DNA from: Candidatus Tectimicrobiota bacterium
GTDB lineage: Bacteria > UBA8248
Length of the DNA stretch: 5,919 nt
Direction of reading: 5' to 3'
Assembly (NCBI GenBank): GCA_016184445.1
Contig: JACPCT010000356.1
Location: 1-5,919, forward strand
Part shown: in pieces, positions 1 through 4,942 of the stretch
Position numbering within the stretch: position 1 is the first letter of the stretch
Layout of the letters: every line of letters starts with the position of its first letter
Notes under the pieces: generated by a model
What the model was told of the DNA's origin: nothing
Database searches by the model: none
The model's input: the letters and a program-made list of their open reading frames with translations, nothing else
Position numbers and translations under genes: made by a program

Positions 1-1
1 C

Positions 2-49
2 TTTCCCGGCATCCCGCTGGTCCTGCCCAACATGGTCCTGGGCAAATGA
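2..49 (+). CDS. C-terminal end of probable TRAP transporter large permease (DctM), partial
   Basis: An open frame enters from the left edge and ends at the TGA at 47-49. It gives 15 residues reading FPGIPLVLPNMVLGK. A hydrophobic, proline-containing tail like this is typical of the last membrane segment of the large permease (DctM/SiaM) of TRAP transporters. The gene that follows directly is a DctP-type TRAP receptor, and permease and receptor genes are normally neighbours. Only the tail is visible, so the call rests mostly on context. A different membrane protein is possible. Confidence 0.5.
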   Translation, partial: FPGIPLVLPNMVLGK

Positions 50-60
50 CCCCACTCGGA

Positions 61-68
61 AGGATAAC
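61..68 (+). promoter_or_regulatory. Ribosome binding site of the TRAP receptor gene
   Basis: AGGATAAC lies with its AGGA core about 8 bases before the ATG at 73. This supports 73 rather than the in-frame ATG at 46, which overlaps the stop codon of the upstream gene. The residues after 73 also form a canonical signal peptide. Confidence 0.55.
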
Positions 69-72
69 CCCC

Positions 73-1071
73 ATGAAACCGCTCCGGCAATTCCTCACGG
101 CGGCGGCGGCCCTGGCCCTGCTCCTCGGCGCCCCCCTCCCGGCCCAGGCGGCCAAGTACGTCATGAAGTTCGCTCACAACAGCCCGCCCAAGCCGGAGCT
201 CCTCTACCAGGGGACGGCGCTGGTCTTCAAGACCCTTCTCCAGATCTATTCGCGAGGGGAGGCGGACATCGAGACCTTCCCCTCCTCCCAACTGGGCGAT
301 GACGGCGTGGCCGCGAAGAAGGTCCAGCTCGGCTCCATCCACGTGCAGCTGGTCGCCTCGAACAACATCTCCACCTTCGATCGCCGCTACGACATCTACA
401 CCCTCCCCTTCCTCTTCGGCAGCTTCAAGGGGGCGGCCAAGGTCTTCAACGGCCCCGTGGGCGAGCGGATCGCCGAGAACTTCCGCCAGAAGTCCGGCGT
501 CCGGGTGCTCGGCAACATCGCCACCGGCTTCCGCAACATCACGAACAGCAAGCACCCCATCCTCAAGCCTGCCGACCTCAAGGGCCTGCGCATCCGCATC
601 GCCAAGAACCCCATCATGGTCGCAACCTACGAGGCAATGGGCGGGAGCACCATCGGGATGGCGCCCAGCGAGGCCTTTAGCGCCTTGAGCACCAAGACCG
701 TCGATGGCCAGGACGGGGGCTCCGCCTGGGCCTGGGCCCAGAAGTTCTACGAAGTCCAGAAGTACCTCTCGATCACGCGCCACCAGCTCGTGGCGGGCTC
801 CCTCATCATCAACGACAAGTACTTCAGCGGCCTCCCGAAGAACATCCAGGATGCCGTCCTAAAGGCGGCCCGGGAGAGCATCGACTGGGCCAACGCCTAC
901 GCCGAGGCGGAGGAGGAGAACATCGTCAAGGGCTTCGCCGCGAAGGGCCTCAAGGTGGATCGGCCCGACCTCAAACCTTTCCGCGAGGCGGTCAAGCCCG
1001 TCTACGCCAAGTTCGCCGGCCCGCTCGGCGGGATGGACCTCATCAACAAGATCCTGGACGCCCAGAAGTAG
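73..1071 (+). CDS. dctP: TRAP transporter substrate-binding protein, DctP family
   Basis: Periplasmic receptor of a tripartite ATP-independent (TRAP) transporter. It binds an organic acid or similar anion and delivers it to the DctQM membrane part, which uses an ion gradient. From the ATG at 73 the protein is 332 aa, the usual family length. Residues 1-26 are a Sec signal peptide (KPLRQF n-region, Ala/Leu core, cleavage near AQA). Family hallmarks are the region from GFRNITNS (152-159) through the LKGLRIRI segment (169-176), whose arginines are where DctP proteins contact a substrate carboxylate, and the SEAFSAL...TVDGQDGG stretch (199-216), matching the usual E-x-x-x-AL-x-x-x-x-VDGQE pattern. 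An alternative ATG at 46 would place nine odd residues before the signal peptide. The gene follows a probable dctM tail directly, so a dctQ-dctM-dctP operon is likely, with DctQ outside the window. The substrate cannot be read from the sequence. Confidence 0.9.
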   Translation: MKPLRQFLTAAAALALLLGAPLPAQAAKYVMKFAHNSPPKPELLYQGTALVFKTLLQIYSRGEADIETFPSSQLGDDGVAAKKVQLGSIHVQLVASNNISTFDRRYDIYTLPFLFGSFKGAAKVFNGPVGERIAENFRQKSGVRVLGNIATGFRNITNSKHPILKPADLKGLRIRIAKNPIMVATYEAMGGSTIGMAPSEAFSALSTKTVDGQDGGSAWAWAQKFYEVQKYLSITRHQLVAGSLIINDKYFSGLPKNIQDAVLKAARESIDWANAYAEAEEENIVKGFAAKGLKVDRPDLKPFREAVKPVYAKFAGPLGGMDLINKILDAQK

Positions 1072-1180
1072 CCTCCGCCCGGGGGGCGGGGCGCCCCTTA
1101 GGCTCAAGGAGGTCGCCCGGCCGTACGTGCTCTGACGACAAGGGGCCATGGAGCACCGTGCGTGCATGAGGTGGAAGGTC

Positions 1181-1840
1181 ATGCTTCAGAAAGGAATGAC
1201 TCGGCGGGAAGTCTTGGGAGTGATCGGAGGCTCCGCTGTGGCGGCGGGGTGGCCCACGCTGTGGGCGACGGCCGACGCCGCGGCGAAGCCATCTCTGACC
1301 CTCGGGTACCAGGCGACCCTGTGGGGAGCCCCGGCCATCGTGGCCGACGAGGAGAAGCTCTTCGAGAGAGTCGGCGCCAAGGTAGAGGCCCGTAAGTTCC
1401 CCTCGGGGAAGCACATCCGCGACGCCATGGTGGTGGGACACGTCGCTGTGGGCTCCCTGGGGGGAACGCCGTTCATCGTCGGCGTGGCGAAGGGCGAGAT
1501 GGCTGCCGTGGGCGCGGTCGCTTACGCAGGTCGAACGCTCATGGTGGTGACGGCCAAGGGAAGTGGGATCCAGAGCGTGGCGGACCTCGGGGGCAAGAGG
1601 GTGGCCTCACAACGGGGCTCCATCACCGACCACGTTTTCCAGACCAAGATCCTGCCCAAGTACGGGCTCAGGAAGAACGATGTGCGGATCGCCAAAGTGT
1701 CCTTTCAAGACCATGTGGCGGTGCTCGCGGGCGAGTCCGTGGAGGCATTCGCCGGCGTTGAGCCGTACCCGTCCATCGCGGAGCATGAGGATCCCTGCTT
1801 GCTCGAATTCCTTCATTACTTCCGTGCCTTTGACTCTTGA
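1181..1840 (+). CDS. ABC transporter substrate-binding protein (NMT1/SsuA-like), C-terminally truncated
   Basis: Resembles the first part of periplasmic binding proteins of the NMT1/THI5-SsuA/TauA superfamily, which feed sulfonate-, nitrate- or pyrimidine-type ABC importers. A twin-arginine signal (TRREVLG followed by a hydrophobic stretch to about residue 35) suggests Tat export. The mature part starts with LTLGYQATLWGAPAIVADEEKLF. It continues with lobe-1 patterns such as KFPSGKHIRDAMVVG, SVADLGGKRVASQRGS and VEAFAGVEPYPSIAEHE. After AEHE (near 1788) the family pattern stops and about 17 unrelated residues follow. The 219 aa compare with a usual 310-340, so much of the fold and the closing helices are missing and the product is probably inactive. 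I chose ATG 1181 because GAGGTG at 1169-1174 is well spaced for it. ATGs at 1148, 1166 and 1196 are also in frame. The tail overlaps the convergent XRE-like gene by 25 bases. No permease or ATPase partner is visible. Confidence 0.75.
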   Translation: MLQKGMTRREVLGVIGGSAVAAGWPTLWATADAAAKPSLTLGYQATLWGAPAIVADEEKLFERVGAKVEARKFPSGKHIRDAMVVGHVAVGSLGGTPFIVGVAKGEMAAVGAVAYAGRTLMVVTAKGSGIQSVADLGGKRVASQRGSITDHVFQTKILPKYGLRKNDVRIAKVSFQDHVAVLAGESVEAFAGVEPYPSIAEHEDPCLLEFLHYFRAFDS

Positions 1841-2232
1841 TCCGAATCGAGACCAAGCCTCTCGGCAAGCGAGCGGTTGGCCGCTTTCCACTGCCCGAAC
1901 CAGCGCTTCAATCCGAGGAAGTCAAGGTAGGGCAGCAAGACGGGAACCTGCACATCTCTCAGCGAACCCTGCTCGATGTCCTTGAGGCGGTACTGCGGCA
2001 CGCGAATCGCCTTGGCAGCCTCCTTGATGGTGATGCCTTTGGACAGCCGCCGGGCCGCGCACTTCTGGGTTACGGACATGAAACGGATACTGTCCTCCAT
2101 CGCTTCGCTGTGGCTTTTTTCAAACAGACTGGGAAAGCTCTCGTGGAGAAGCTTCTGGGTGCGCTCAGCCAAGTAGCGGATGTCCGCATCCGAGAGGATT
2201 TGGCCCACCTTGATTTTCTTGCCTCGCGCCAT
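1816..2232 (-). CDS. XRE-like helix-turn-helix domain protein (possible antitoxin or regulator)
   Basis: A 138-aa soluble protein. Residues about 57-108 look like a Cro/CI-type helix-turn-helix: KGITIKEAAKAIRVPQYRLK, an IEQG turn, then helices ending PYLDFLGL. The TIKEAAKxxxVPQYRLKxIEQG pattern is that of XRE-type domains. The N-terminal 55 residues are helical and charged (SDADIRYLAERTQKLL) and could serve dimerisation or partner binding. The C-terminus is basic and hydrophilic (DQESKARK). Upstream on the same strand is a 58-aa ORF with a 52-base gap, so the two may be co-transcribed. A small gene followed by an XRE gene is a common toxin-antitoxin layout, but I do not recognise a toxin fold in the partner. 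The gene converges on the truncated binding protein and lies in what looks like inserted DNA. The ATG at 2232 has only a weak Shine-Dalgarno sequence. The HTH call is firm; the role is inference. Confidence 0.7.
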   Translation of the reverse strand: MARGKKIKVGQILSDADIRYLAERTQKLLHESFPSLFEKSHSEAMEDSIRFMSVTQKCAARRLSKGITIKEAAKAIRVPQYRLKDIEQGSLRDVQVPVLLPYLDFLGLKRWFGQWKAANRSLAERLGLDSDQESKARK

Positions 2233-2284
2233 GGGTTCGGAATCCCGTGTGACTCAAATGAGGCTCTGGCTCCTCCCTTCCAAC

Positions 2285-2461
2285 CTAGCGCTGAAACTCC
2301 TCAGCCAAGTGGGGAAAGTCCCGCTGGATGTCCTCGCGGTAGCCGTCCCACCAGCCGACTCCCCCTGGGGGCTCCTGATAGCTCTCGGGCATTTTCACGC
2401 CAGCCACGAGACCATATTTCTGGCAGGCGCTGCACCAGAGCCAGAACCTTATTTCCTCCAT
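2285..2461 (-). CDS. Small tryptophan-rich protein with one CxxC, unknown function (58 aa)
   Basis: Reading the complement from the ATG at 2461 gives 58 codons to a TAG at 2285-2287. The protein starts MEEIRFWLWCSACQKYG, has a Gly/Pro/Trp middle (PPGGVGWWDGY) and ends with the acidic helix-like REDIQRDFPHLAEEFQR. It has four tryptophans and a single CxxC (C10, C13), which could bind metal if paired in a dimer. By hand count, 45 of 58 codons end in G or C, in keeping with local coding DNA. It lies 52 bases upstream of the XRE-like gene on the same strand, so the two may form an operon. Its start is only 24 bases from the edge of the neighbouring insertion sequence, and the frame is closed by a TGA inside that element's terminal repeat. 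The original gene may therefore have had a longer N-terminus. I do not recognise the family. The Shine-Dalgarno sequence is weak. Confidence 0.45.
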   Translation of the reverse strand: MEEIRFWLWCSACQKYGLVAGVKMPESYQEPPGGVGWWDGYREDIQRDFPHLAEEFQR

Positions 2462-2485
2462 ATCTCTGACACGGGTCTTCCTTGG

Positions 2486-2516
2486 GAGTCAATCCCAACT
2501 TTAGTTGCAATTGAGG
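2486..2516 (+). repeat. Left terminal inverted repeat of the IS
   Basis: Pairs with 3748-3779 read on the complement. The shared pattern is GAGTC, two mismatches, TCCCA, three mismatches, then TTAGTTGC, one mismatch, ATT and GAGG, with one gap. About 25 of 31 bases agree by hand alignment. It lies downstream of the transposase stop codon. Confidence 0.7.
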
Positions 2517-2538
2517 CGGCGCCGCCCCGTGGCATGTC

Positions 2539-2565
2539 AGGAAGCAGCATATTATGCTGCTTCCT
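2539..2565. repeat. Perfect 13-bp palindrome covering the transposase stop codon
   Basis: The arms AGGAAGCAGCATA (2539-2551) and TATGCTGCTTCCT (2553-2565) are exact reverse complements around a single centre base. The TAA stop of the transposase reading frame lies at the centre. In RNA this folds as a strong hairpin at the end of the gene. No U-tract follows on either strand, so it is not a classic intrinsic terminator. It may attenuate transcription or protect the transcript end. Confidence 0.7.
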
Positions 2566-3681
2566 CTGAGGCCGCATGCTCCTTTCCGATTTCCAGTTCC
2601 CGCTGGAGCGCCTCGCGCAGCTTGGGCAGGTGGCGGTAGCCCTTGATGCGCCTGAGCCTCCCCTCGATGTCGAGGAGCGAGGCGGCGAGCCAGCGGTGCT
2701 TCTGGCGCGAGTTCCTCCAGGCGTCCACCTTCGCGCGGCGCTCCTCGACCCCCGAGAGGACCGGCTCGATGACGTTGGTGGTCTTCAAGCTCCTGCCCAG
2801 GAGGGCGAACACCCCCAGGCGGTGCAGCGTCAGCGTCTCCTCGAAGCCCTCCTCCAGGCTCCCCAGTGGCAGCGCTGGACGAGGGCCCGCCGGGCCCCCC
2901 GGTTGAAGGCGAGATCCACCGCCTTGCGCGGGCCCTTGCCCCCATCGGTCACCACGAGGATCCCCCTCGAGACGTCCAGGCCCCGCTCCAGGAGGCCCCT
3001 CAGGAAGGGGGCCAGCACCTGGGAGTTCTCGGTGTCCGGCTGGACGAAGCCCAGAAGGCGCTTCTGGCCCCCCAGCGTCACCCCCAGGGCGATCACCATC
3101 CCGTCCTCGGCGAAGCTCTTCCCGTCGAGGAAGAGCACCACGAAGTCCTCCCCCGAGAGGCCGCGCTCCTGGAACTCCCTGAGCGAAGCCTGGCTCGCCT
3201 CGACGAAGGCCCGCGAGACCGAGGACTTCCCAAGCCCCAGCGCCCCCGGGACCGCCAGCGCCGCCCGCTCGTAGTTGCGGCAGCTGAGCCCGTAGAGCAC
3301 CCCCCCGAGCAGCCGCTCGTCCACGGCCCCATCCCGCTCGCGAAGCGCCCGGTAGCTCCGCAGGGGGACCTCGCCCGCCTCCCCCCGCACCCGGGGAACC
3401 CGCACCGGCACCCACTGGCCCGCCAGGCGCACCGAGCCCCGGTTCGTCCCGTGACGGCGCAGGCCGCGGGCCTTCCTCGCGTGGCGGGCCCCCGTCAGCT
3501 CCTCCAGCTCCGCCTGGAGCATCTCACACGCCCCGATCAGCCCCAGCGGGATGAGCGCCCGGATGAGCTCCGCCCGCGCGTTCAACTCCAGCCCCTCGGC
3601 CTCCTCCCGGCTCACCACCCAGGGCCCGCCCATCCGGCGGCCCTTCCTCCGTCCCCGCGCTGCCTGTAGAATGCTCTCCAT
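2552..3681 (-). pseudogene. IS256-family transposase, internally deleted and frameshifted
   Basis: DDE transposase of the IS256/Mutator type, broken. The start is ATG 3681, preceded by a strong AGGGAGGAA site on the complement. The first frame (to about 2862) gives roughly 270 residues, with the N-terminal region ELIRALIPLGLIGACEMLQ, the motif VVLFLDGKSF (first catalytic Asp), LLGFVQPDTENSQVLAPFL, and VVTDGGKGPRKAV (second Asp), ending ALVQRCHW. The end of the protein lies in another frame, starting SLEEGFEETLTLHRLGVF and continuing with KTTNVIEPVL (probable catalytic Glu), WRNSRQKHRWLAASLLDIE, RLRRIKGYRHLP and the stop at 2552. In intact relatives RCHW is followed by HKRENVV-type sequence, and about 60 residues separate it from SLEEG. 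That block is missing here, so the lesion is a deletion of a length not divisible by three. Both catalytic Asp residues remain, but no full protein can be made without frameshifting. Confidence 0.85.
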
Positions 3682-3683
3682 CC

Positions 3684-3698
3684 GTGGTTCCTCCCTTG
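3684..3698 (-). promoter_or_regulatory. Strong ribosome binding site of the transposase gene
   Basis: On the complement, AGGGAGGAA lies about 7 bases before the ATG at 3681. This fixes the start there rather than at the upstream codon at 3753, which would add 24 residues of unlikely sequence. Confidence 0.6.
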
Positions 3699-3747
3699 TG
3701 GGCGGATGGCGTCTGGCGACTCCATGCAACCACAGGGGACGGAACCA

Positions 3748-3779
3748 CCTCAAATCGCAACTAAGAATGGGACAGACTC
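3748..3779 (-). repeat. Right terminal inverted repeat of the IS
   Basis: Reverse-complement partner of 2486-2516. It lies upstream of the transposase start and shares the blocks GAGTC, TCCCA, TTAGTTGC and TTGAGG with the left end. A transposase promoter would be expected between this repeat and 3681, but I see no convincing -35/-10 pair. Confidence 0.7.
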
Positions 3780-3799
3780 ATCCCTGATCGCGGTTTTGT

Positions 3800-3942
3800 A
3801 ATTCCCTGTTAAGTCTTCAAGAATTCCCTGTTCCGTTTTCCAGCCCTATCGGTGAATTCCCCTTGAATTCGCTGGGGTTTTCGCCGATTTGAGGCCCGCC
3901 AAGTGGCCCGAAATCGTGAAAATTCCCTGTATTTTCCCTGTT
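3800..3942. repeat. Gene-free stretch with repeated AATTCCCTGTT boxes
   Basis: Between the IS (ending 3779) and the zinc-finger gene (ending 4073) there is no convincing gene. The stretch is clearly richer in A and T than its surroundings. AATTCCCTGTT occurs exactly at 3800-3810 and 3822-3832, AATTCCCTGT at 3921-3930, and TTTTCCCTGTT at 3932-3942. A degenerate GAATTCCCCTTGAATTC lies at 3854-3870. All full copies point the same way and the spacing is irregular (22, 99 and 11 bases between copies), so this is not a CRISPR or a simple tandem array. It could be a protein-binding array or the non-coding end of a further mobile element. Confidence 0.6.
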
Positions 3943-4013
3943 AAATAGGAAATTCGGCGGAGAAGAGTTCGCAGTGGACTGCGCCCACCACCAAGTAAGT
4001 CACCCCAGGCGGT

Positions 4014-4043
4014 CGCCCAGCCTCGTCGGCTGGGCGTTTTTTT
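4014..4043 (+). terminator. Rho-independent terminator, + direction
   Basis: A perfect 9-bp stem, CGCCCAGCC (4014-4022) and GGCTGGGCG (4028-4036), encloses the 5-base loop TCGTC. Seven T residues follow at 4037-4043. This is a textbook intrinsic terminator for rightward transcription. No + strand gene is visible upstream as far as the truncated binding protein. On the complement the stem lies about 37 bases past the stop of the zinc-finger gene but lacks a U-tract there. Confidence 0.8.
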
Positions 4044-4072
4044 GTCTGGGTCTTGACCGCGATTGAAGCCCG

Positions 4073-4339
4073 CTAGCGCCCCCGGTCGTAGTCCTCCCAG
4101 GTGACGGGGGAGACCTCCTGGGCCTCGACCCGCCAGGCGACGGAGCCCTCGCAGGCCGGGCAGAGGGTGATGAAGCGGGCCTCAATGTCTTCCTCCCCCT
4201 CGTCGCGAAAGACCTTAAGGCACTTGCGGCAGTGCACCCGGCCGCAGGCCGTGCAGGCGTTGGGCCGCGCGATGCGGAAGCGCAGGCCGCAGGCCGGGCA
4301 CTCGGACGTCTCCAGGTTCTTCCCTTGCTCTTTTCTCAC
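4073..4339 (-). CDS. Small eight-cysteine zinc-finger protein (FYVE/RING-like spacing)
   Basis: An 88-aa protein with four CxxC pairs: C14/C17, C29/C32, C37/C40 and C60/C63. The spacing (x2, x11, x2, x4, x2, x19, x2) matches a cross-brace two-zinc fold of the FYVE/RING kind. Features such as CPACGLRF and CGRVHCRKC resemble the FYVE core. The basic lipid-binding motif of eukaryotic FYVE domains is not intact (RPNACTAC instead of RRHHCR), so phosphoinositide binding is not implied. A pair of simple zinc ribbons is the alternative. The tail (WRVEAQEVSPVTWEDYDRGR) is acidic. The GTG start overlaps the methyltransferase stop in GTGA, so the gene is very likely translated by coupling and belongs to that operon. 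The role is unknown; protein or nucleic-acid binding is most likely. Confidence 0.75.
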   Translation of the reverse strand: MRKEQGKNLETSECPACGLRFRIARPNACTACGRVHCRKCLKVFRDEGEEDIEARFITLCPACEGSVAWRVEAQEVSPVTWEDYDRGR

Positions 4340-4872
4340 TTGAGGACCTCGAACTCGAAGTGCATGTCGTTGGCGGGGAACATCCAGCAGAAGTGCTTCT
4401 CGTAGACCCGGGGCGAGAAGAGGCAGATGAGGCGGGGGACGAGGGAGATGAGGGAGCGGCCGAAGACGAAGCGGAAGGCCCGCTGGCGGAAGAGGGCCTT
4501 GGTGTAGGCGCCGCCCCGGGTGGGGTGGTCGGTGAAGCTGATGAAGGAGCGGCTGGTCGGGTGGAGGTGATGGACCGGGTCGCTCCAGGAGTAGATGCTC
4601 GAGACGTGGGCGACGGTGAGGACGAACCTAGCCCCCGGCTTCGCCACCCGGTGGATCTCCTCCATGACGGAGACGATGTGGCGGAAGTGGTCCACCACCT
4701 GGAGGGCGTGGACCTCGTCGAAGACGCCGTCCCGGAAGGGGAAGTGGCGGGTCCTCGCCCCGTCCACGTCCAGGTCGGCGCGGACGTGGGGCTTCGTCTG
4801 GGGGCGGATGTCCACCCGCACCGCGCCGGGGAGTTGCCTCCAGCCTGACCCCACGTCCAGAATCCGAGGCAC
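4336..4872 (-). CDS. Class I SAM-dependent methyltransferase
   Basis: A 178-aa cytoplasmic methyltransferase of the Methyltransf_11/23 type. Motif I is at once N-terminal (ILDVGSGWRQLPGAVRVDI, residues 4-22): the glycine-rich SAM loop and the acidic D21 for the ribose. ADLD (32-35), then PFRDGVFDEVHALQVVDHF (45-63) and the helix/strand VMEEIHRVAKPGARFVLTV (69-87) complete the core. The insert SDPVHHLHPTSRSF (97-110) and the closing strands FPANDMHFEFEVLK (165-178) are of the kind seen in this family of small predicted methyltransferases. The GTG start follows a GAGGTGAGG ribosome site on the complement. The protein begins almost directly at motif I, so it lacks any N-terminal helix. It lies 66 bases after the nuclease gene and overlaps the zinc-finger gene. 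The substrate is unknown. Confidence 0.82.
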   Translation of the reverse strand: MPRILDVGSGWRQLPGAVRVDIRPQTKPHVRADLDVDGARTRHFPFRDGVFDEVHALQVVDHFRHIVSVMEEIHRVAKPGARFVLTVAHVSSIYSWSDPVHHLHPTSRSFISFTDHPTRGGAYTKALFRQRAFRFVFGRSLISLVPRLICLFSPRVYEKHFCWMFPANDMHFEFEVLK

Positions 4873-4915
4873 CCCTCACCTCGCAGGAAAAGTCATCGGC
4901 GCGTCCACCCTGGGC

Positions 4916-4942
4916 ATTCTAGCATCCCCGATCGGCGGTCAG
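4916..4942 (-). promoter_or_regulatory. Possible promoter of the methyltransferase/zinc-finger pair
   Basis: On the complement, CTGACC (4942-4937) and TAGAAT (4921-4916) are 15 bases apart. The latter is preceded by TGC, an extended -10 element. It would start transcription about 35-40 bases before the GTG at 4872. The spacer is short and the -35 is poor, so this is only a candidate. The pair may instead depend on read-through from the nuclease gene. Confidence 0.25.

Larger units (their letters stand above)
2486..3779 (-). mobile_element. Degenerate IS256/Mutator-family insertion sequence
   Basis: About 1.29 kb bounded by imperfect inverted repeats that begin GAGTC..TCCCA at both outer ends. 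The interior is almost filled by a transposase gene of the IS256/Mutator type on the - strand. The flanking eight bases (TTCCTTGG on the left, ATCCCTGA on the right) agree at only five positions, so there is no clean target duplication. The insertion is therefore old, or one flank has rearranged. The transposase gene is internally deleted and frameshifted, so the copy could move only if a transposase were supplied in trans. It sits just upstream of the 58-aa ORF and next to the repeat-rich stretch on the right. Confidence 0.75.

Noticed and set aside
46..72. Use of the ATG at 46 as start of the TRAP receptor
   Set aside because: It overlaps the upstream stop codon and would put nine extra residues before a signal peptide that is complete from 73, where a ribosome site is also present.
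1075..1097. GC-rich hairpin after the TRAP receptor gene as a terminator
   Set aside because: CCGCCC and GGGCGG can pair, but there is no T-tract after them, and such hairpins are expected by chance in DNA this rich in G and C.
1837..2469. Long + strand open frame opposite the XRE-like gene and the 58-aa ORF
   Set aside because: The - strand carries a recognisable helix-turn-helix. The + frame gives low-complexity, Pro/Arg-rich sequence with no family pattern.
2866..3669. Long + strand open frame opposite the transposase
   Set aside because: It is the mirror of a GC-rich transposase gene. The product is Pro/Arg/His-rich and the IS256 motifs lie on the other strand.
3800..3942. CRISPR array
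   Set aside because: The repeated unit is only 8-11 bases, the spacing is irregular and no cas genes are present.
3945..4043. tRNA gene or tRNA-derived attachment site
   Set aside because: The GGCGGAGAAGAGTTCG segment recalls a tRNA end, but no TPsiC arm, anticodon stem or full cloverleaf can be drawn on either strand.
4360..4848. + strand open frame opposite the methyltransferase
   Set aside because: It is Glu/Asp/Val/Gly-rich shadow sequence. The methyltransferase motifs and the operon overlap support the - strand.
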